A program made the translations under genes and the position numbers. Shown here piece by piece: positions 60,938-64,000 of a stretch of 64,000 nt of DNA (the first letter of the stretch is position 1; every line of letters starts with the position of its first letter). The notes under the pieces were generated by a model. It worked only from the letters and a program-made list of their open reading frames with translations. It ran no database searches and had not been told where the DNA came from. Source of the DNA: Parcubacteria group bacterium ADurb.Bin192 (GTDB taxonomy: Bacteria; Patescibacteriota; Patescibacteriia; 2-12-FULL-60-25). Location of the stretch: contig MWCR01000003.1 in the NCBI GenBank assembly GCA_002070095.1, positions 1-64,000 on the forward strand, in the 5' to 3' direction.

Positions 60938-61642
60938 ATGAACATCCGGCTAAACCCCGAAAAAACCGCCCTGTTGTTAATTATCATAGCCGGCTTAAGC
61001 CTGCTGGGCGCCGTTATTTGGAAAAACTATGAAACACGTACTCAATATTTTTTAAGCGGTTCTCCGCCGGCTGAAATTTTTACCAAAATCGAACCCAAAT
61101 CAGTCCCCTACAATCAGATCAAGCCCCCCGCTTTTATGCAAAGCGATCCCTTGGTTATGGGCTCCATCACTTCCACGGTGGGCGTGATTATTTACGGTGA
61201 TTACGCAGACCCCAAGTCTCTGACTTTTTACAAAGAGATCACGGATATGGCCGCCCGTCAAAAAGGCCGGGTCAGGGTCATTTGGCATTATCTGCCGGCT
61301 AATGATAAGGACGGGGAAGTGGGTTATGAAGCCTCGGTTTTGTCCGAATGCAACCGCTTGATAGATCCGGCTTGGTCAGCTCACGGCCTGCTGATTGATA
61401 AATCAAATCTAAAAAGAAGCGATTTGGAAATCATATCCAACCAGATCATGGATGCTGAAAACATGTTATGGGCTTGCCGTAGAGATAAAGACATCCAAGA
61501 TTATGTCCGGCACGGCATCAACCTGGCGCGCGGCGACGGTATTGATAAAGCGCCCTTTGTTTTTGTAGGCACCCAAGCCTTTCCCTCACAAACCAGCTCC
61601 ACGGTTGAAATTTTACAAAGCATTCAAAGCTACTTACGTTAA
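60938..61642 (+). CDS. DsbA-like thioredoxin-fold protein lacking the active-site cysteines
   Basis: A 234-residue protein with one N-terminal membrane helix (about residues 10-27). The thioredoxin-like core starts VGVIIYGDYADPKSLTFYKEI, where DsbA-type proteins have the CxxC motif. Here the residues at that place are A-D-P-K, so it cannot exchange disulfides. The cis-proline region is KAPFVFVGTQAF, and EASVLSECNRLIDPAW fits the helical insertion. It may be a chaperone or binding protein. It lies three bases after the propeller gene and four before the VirB2-like gene. Confidence 0.75.
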   Translation: MNIRLNPEKTALLLIIIAGLSLLGAVIWKNYETRTQYFLSGSPPAEIFTKIEPKSVPYNQIKPPAFMQSDPLVMGSITSTVGVIIYGDYADPKSLTFYKEITDMAARQKGRVRVIWHYLPANDKDGEVGYEASVLSECNRLIDPAWSAHGLLIDKSNLKRSDLEIISNQIMDAENMLWACRRDKDIQDYVRHGINLARGDGIDKAPFVFVGTQAFPSQTSSTVEILQSIQSYLR

Positions 61643-61645
61643 TTC

Positions 61646-63163
61646 ATGGCAAACCGTTCTTCTTGGCTGAAATACTTGATCCCAATATTTTTAGTGGTGA
61701 CGGTTTTTGCAATACAGGCCGGTACCTCTCTTGCCGCCACCAAATGCTGCGCCTGCACCCACCCCAATGTGACAGGCGGCCGATTTTGCATCAAAGATTA
61801 TGCCGCGGATTGCGCGGATCTGTCTAAATCAACCAATACTGAACTGAAAGATGCCAACTGTTTGCAAGATCCCAGTGTTAACCCGTGTAAAAAAATTACA
61901 GCCGGGGTCTGTTTAAATGATCCGGCTGATGAAATGTCGTTTAAACTAAGCTCGGTGCCGGGTTATAAAGCACCGGAAGCTAAAAAAGAAGAAATAAAAA
62001 CTTTACCCGTACAATTGAATATTCAAGTCCCGGGGCTGACCATGTATGATGCTTATGAAGACGATAAGGAAGTTATTGTCCCGGCTCTGGCTCAATATAT
62101 TCAAGCTTTACAAACAATCTTAATCGGCATAGGCGTTATAGCTGCGGCCCTGATGGTAATGTATGGAGGTTTTTTATATATTATTTCGGGTACAGGCGCC
62201 AAAGTTAGAGAGGGCCAGCAAATCATTAAAGATGCTTTAATCGGTTTGGTAATCATCCTGGGTTCAGCTGTTATCTTGAATAATATCAATCCCAATACAG
62301 CCAATCTCTCAGCCTTGCATCTTTATAGAGTGACCGGAGACTATTACACAAACCCGGTTGCTTCCAGAGAAGGAGTAGCCGGGCCGGCCACCAAAGCTGA
62401 TGAGCTGGAAATTATTGAAGGAGTCAAAATGGCCGGAGGCGACCCTTGTCACATCTTGGCATTTTGCCAACACGAAACCGGTTTACGCATGATTTGGAAT
62501 GGCTGGCCCAAAAACCCTAAAACCGACGCCTTCTCTTTTGGAGCTTGCAGCGGAGATCTGAAATTCATCCAGGATAACTCACCCAATGATAAAAAACTAA
62601 GAAAGGCCTTCCCCGGTATATGGCCGCCTTTAGGTAAAGACAACCCCTCTTTGCCGCCCTTCGCACAGAAAGTGAGATATAACGACATGCCGGAAAAGGC
62701 CGAAGTCCTTCTTAATAATCCACGAGTTAATGGTTATTACGCGGCTATATCTATCGGCAGATCCAGTGTTTTGAGTGAAGCCGGAGCCGGCATCGGTTCT
62801 GCAAATATTATACGGTGGAGAAAGGAGAATTGCCCGCCAGGTCCTTATCAAGATCCCACCATAGCCCAGGCCGTGGCCATGGGATTTGTTGCGGCCTTCA
62901 GCGCCGTTTGCCTACCTGACGCTGCCGCCGGTGGCGCCGGCTGTCCCAAAGACAAGCACAATTGCAGTCCTCTCTATCCGGATAAAATAAATACTCCAAC
63001 CAAAGGCTATGAAATCTCACCCAGCGGAACAATTTACGGGCAATGCGCATCAACGGGAGCGAGGTGCTGGACCATTTGGACGCGTGACCAGGTTTATGCC
63101 ACTGTCAAAAACTACAAAGTATTCGATGCCAAATACCATTGTTCTTCAGGAGGCCGCAAATAA
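61646..63163 (+). CDS. VirB2-like pilin domain fused to lytic transglycosylase-like domain
   Basis: A 505-residue protein. A signal peptide ends near TSLAA (residue 31). A Cys-rich domain follows (KCCACTHPNVTGGRFCIK, further Cys at 56, 72, 81, 89). Two membrane helices at about 152-180 and 190-211 with MYGGFLYIISGTGAKVREGQQIIKDALIGLVI between them match VirB2/TrbC-like major pilins. After residue 245 a lysozyme-like segment begins with Glu277 in AFCQHETGLR, the ExTGL core of soluble lytic transglycosylases. Cys pairs continue to the end. Joining a pilin-like unit to a wall hydrolase is unusual. The next gene is a paralogue. Confidence 0.75.
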   Translation: MANRSSWLKYLIPIFLVVTVFAIQAGTSLAATKCCACTHPNVTGGRFCIKDYAADCADLSKSTNTELKDANCLQDPSVNPCKKITAGVCLNDPADEMSFKLSSVPGYKAPEAKKEEIKTLPVQLNIQVPGLTMYDAYEDDKEVIVPALAQYIQALQTILIGIGVIAAALMVMYGGFLYIISGTGAKVREGQQIIKDALIGLVIILGSAVILNNINPNTANLSALHLYRVTGDYYTNPVASREGVAGPATKADELEIIEGVKMAGGDPCHILAFCQHETGLRMIWNGWPKNPKTDAFSFGACSGDLKFIQDNSPNDKKLRKAFPGIWPPLGKDNPSLPPFAQKVRYNDMPEKAEVLLNNPRVNGYYAAISIGRSSVLSEAGAGIGSANIIRWRKENCPPGPYQDPTIAQAVAMGFVAAFSAVCLPDAAAGGAGCPKDKHNCSPLYPDKINTPTKGYEISPSGTIYGQCASTGARCWTIWTRDQVYATVKNYKVFDAKYHCSSGGRK

Positions 63164-63181
63164 AATCGGCTATCGCCCACT

Positions 63182-64000
63182 ATGACAAAATCCGTCGTGC
63201 AAAAAAAAATATTAATCCTTGCCTCTTTCAGTCTGCTGACTTTAGGTCTATTTGGCTCGCCGGACACAGCCTTGGCCGACTGCTGTGTTTGCACACACCC
63301 GGAAGTCAACGGACATTTTTGCATTACTTTTCCGGGCGACTATGACTGCAATCTTTTAAAAAACGTCAGCGACCCAAAGATTAAGGAGGCAACCTGCAGT
63401 AAACAAGTTACTTGTTCCGCGGCTTCGGGCGGAGGAAGCGGTACCTGCGTAAACACACCCGCGACCCTAAACGCTTTTGATTTCGCGTCTTTACCCAAAA
63501 AAGCCGGCACAGCTCCCCCGGCCGCTACCCCGCCGGCACCCGGGGCCGGCACTGACATTACACTCAACATCCCCTTGCCCGGGGTAACCTTGGATAAAAG
63601 TTATGAAGATGCCGGCGTGGTTTACACGCCCTTTATGGCGCAATACATTGTCGGCTTTCAAAAACTGCTTATCGGCATCGCCATAGTCGTGGCTGCCATC
63701 ATGATTATTTACGGAGGCTTGCTGTATATTATTTCGAGCACGGGCGCCAAGGTGCGCGACGCCAAAACCCTGATTCAAGACGCGTTGATCGGGCTGGGCA
63801 TTGTGCTGGGCGCTTATTTGATTTTAGCCAACATCAATCCCAATACCTCGGTGCTGGCACCTTTAGCCATCCCGACTATCAGGCCGGATCCTTTCGAACT
63901 GATTCAGGGCTATGAACCGGGAGAAGGCGGCAGTGACAAAGATATTACGTGCAATGAGTGCCCGGAAGTCTCACCCGCTTCAGCCAAGGGTTCGGCCTCC
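63182..64000 (+). CDS. Second VirB2-like Cys-rich membrane protein (partial, runs off the window)
   Basis: At least 273 residues, open at the window end. The signal peptide ends near TALAD. The Cys-rich head DCCVCTHPEVNGHFCI aligns with KCCACTHPNVTGGRFCI of the previous gene. A Pro/Ala linker follows, then INLPLPG-like PLPGVTLDKSYEDAG, and two membrane helices with IYGGLLYIISSTGAKVRDAKTLIQDALIGLGIVLGA, again very close to its neighbour. Both proteins are tandem paralogues. A final Cys pair (CNECPE) suggests the C-terminal part differs. What follows lies beyond the window. Confidence 0.75.
   Translation, partial: MTKSVVQKKILILASFSLLTLGLFGSPDTALADCCVCTHPEVNGHFCITFPGDYDCNLLKNVSDPKIKEATCSKQVTCSAASGGGSGTCVNTPATLNAFDFASLPKKAGTAPPAATPPAPGAGTDITLNIPLPGVTLDKSYEDAGVVYTPFMAQYIVGFQKLLIGIAIVVAAIMIIYGGLLYIISSTGAKVRDAKTLIQDALIGLGIVLGAYLILANINPNTSVLAPLAIPTIRPDPFELIQGYEPGEGGSDKDITCNECPEVSPASAKGSAS

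Overview
This 64 kb window looks like a chromosome segment of a member of the Candidate Phyla Radiation (Patescibacteria), probably of the Parcubacteria type. The evidence is compact single-copy housekeeping genes, short core proteins (ThrRS without a TGS domain), genomically encoded tRNA CCA ends, large proline- or charge-rich coiled-coil proteins of no known family, and VirB2-like exported proteins. The lineage is an inference; no rRNA gene is present to confirm it. TGA is used as an ordinary stop.

Layout. 0-20 kb: a mostly minus-strand housekeeping block with murF, a penicillin-binding protein, rarA, cca, a YibE/F-like membrane protein (plus strand), a RecB-like nuclease, an HD hydrolase, rpmG, a frameshifted glutamate dehydrogenase, thioredoxin, a CsoR/CstR-like regulator, a methyltransferase, a TPR protein, tpiA, an M16 peptidase, glyS, frr, an Asp-box lipoprotein and a DNA polymerase III delta' subunit. 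tRNAs for Glu, Pro, Thr (two) and Tyr lie between them. 20.4-25.6 kb: an island of three GC-rich genes for exported proteins, two coiled-coil/beta-barrel proteins and one Cys-rich MopE-like lipoprotein, which resemble diderm (myxobacterial-type) proteins. They have strong Shine-Dalgarno sequences, and two share a leader hairpin. 25.8-29.1 kb: a Wzz-like protein, an HtrA-like protein that has lost its catalytic triad, and two membrane proteins. 29.2-31.6 kb (plus): smpB, ssrA (tmRNA), infC, rpmI, rplT. 31.6-34.7 kb: a 1034-residue coiled-coil protein. 34.7-52 kb (mostly minus): thrS with an upstream T-box riboswitch, a membrane-anchored protein, dnaE, a NYN-domain nuclease, a small ferritin-like protein, pheT and pheS separated by two membrane proteins, a site-2 protease and a phosphomannomutase. 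52.2-64 kb (plus): lemA, htpX, a ClpC-type ATPase, a 1137-residue protein, a beta-propeller protein, a DsbA-like protein without its cysteines, and two tandem VirB2-like proteins, the first fused to a lytic transglycosylase-like domain. This last run reads like the start of a type IV secretion-like or envelope module that continues past the window.

The most unusual structure lies between and inside genes. Two families of tandem 7-bp repeats (CATGTAR-like and CGTCSCD-like) occur at many intergenic sites and also in frame inside pheT and dnaE, where they add peptides such as GTSDERR. At least three families of short inverted-repeat elements are shared between the GC-rich island and the rest of the window, which argues that the island is part of this chromosome. 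One family sits within ten bases of the start codons of thrS and the ferritin-like gene in the same orientation. The thrS leader has a textbook T-box and terminator but only a five-base-pair hairpin where a full Stem I should be, and its variable T-box base matches the discriminator base of both tRNA-Thr genes seen here.
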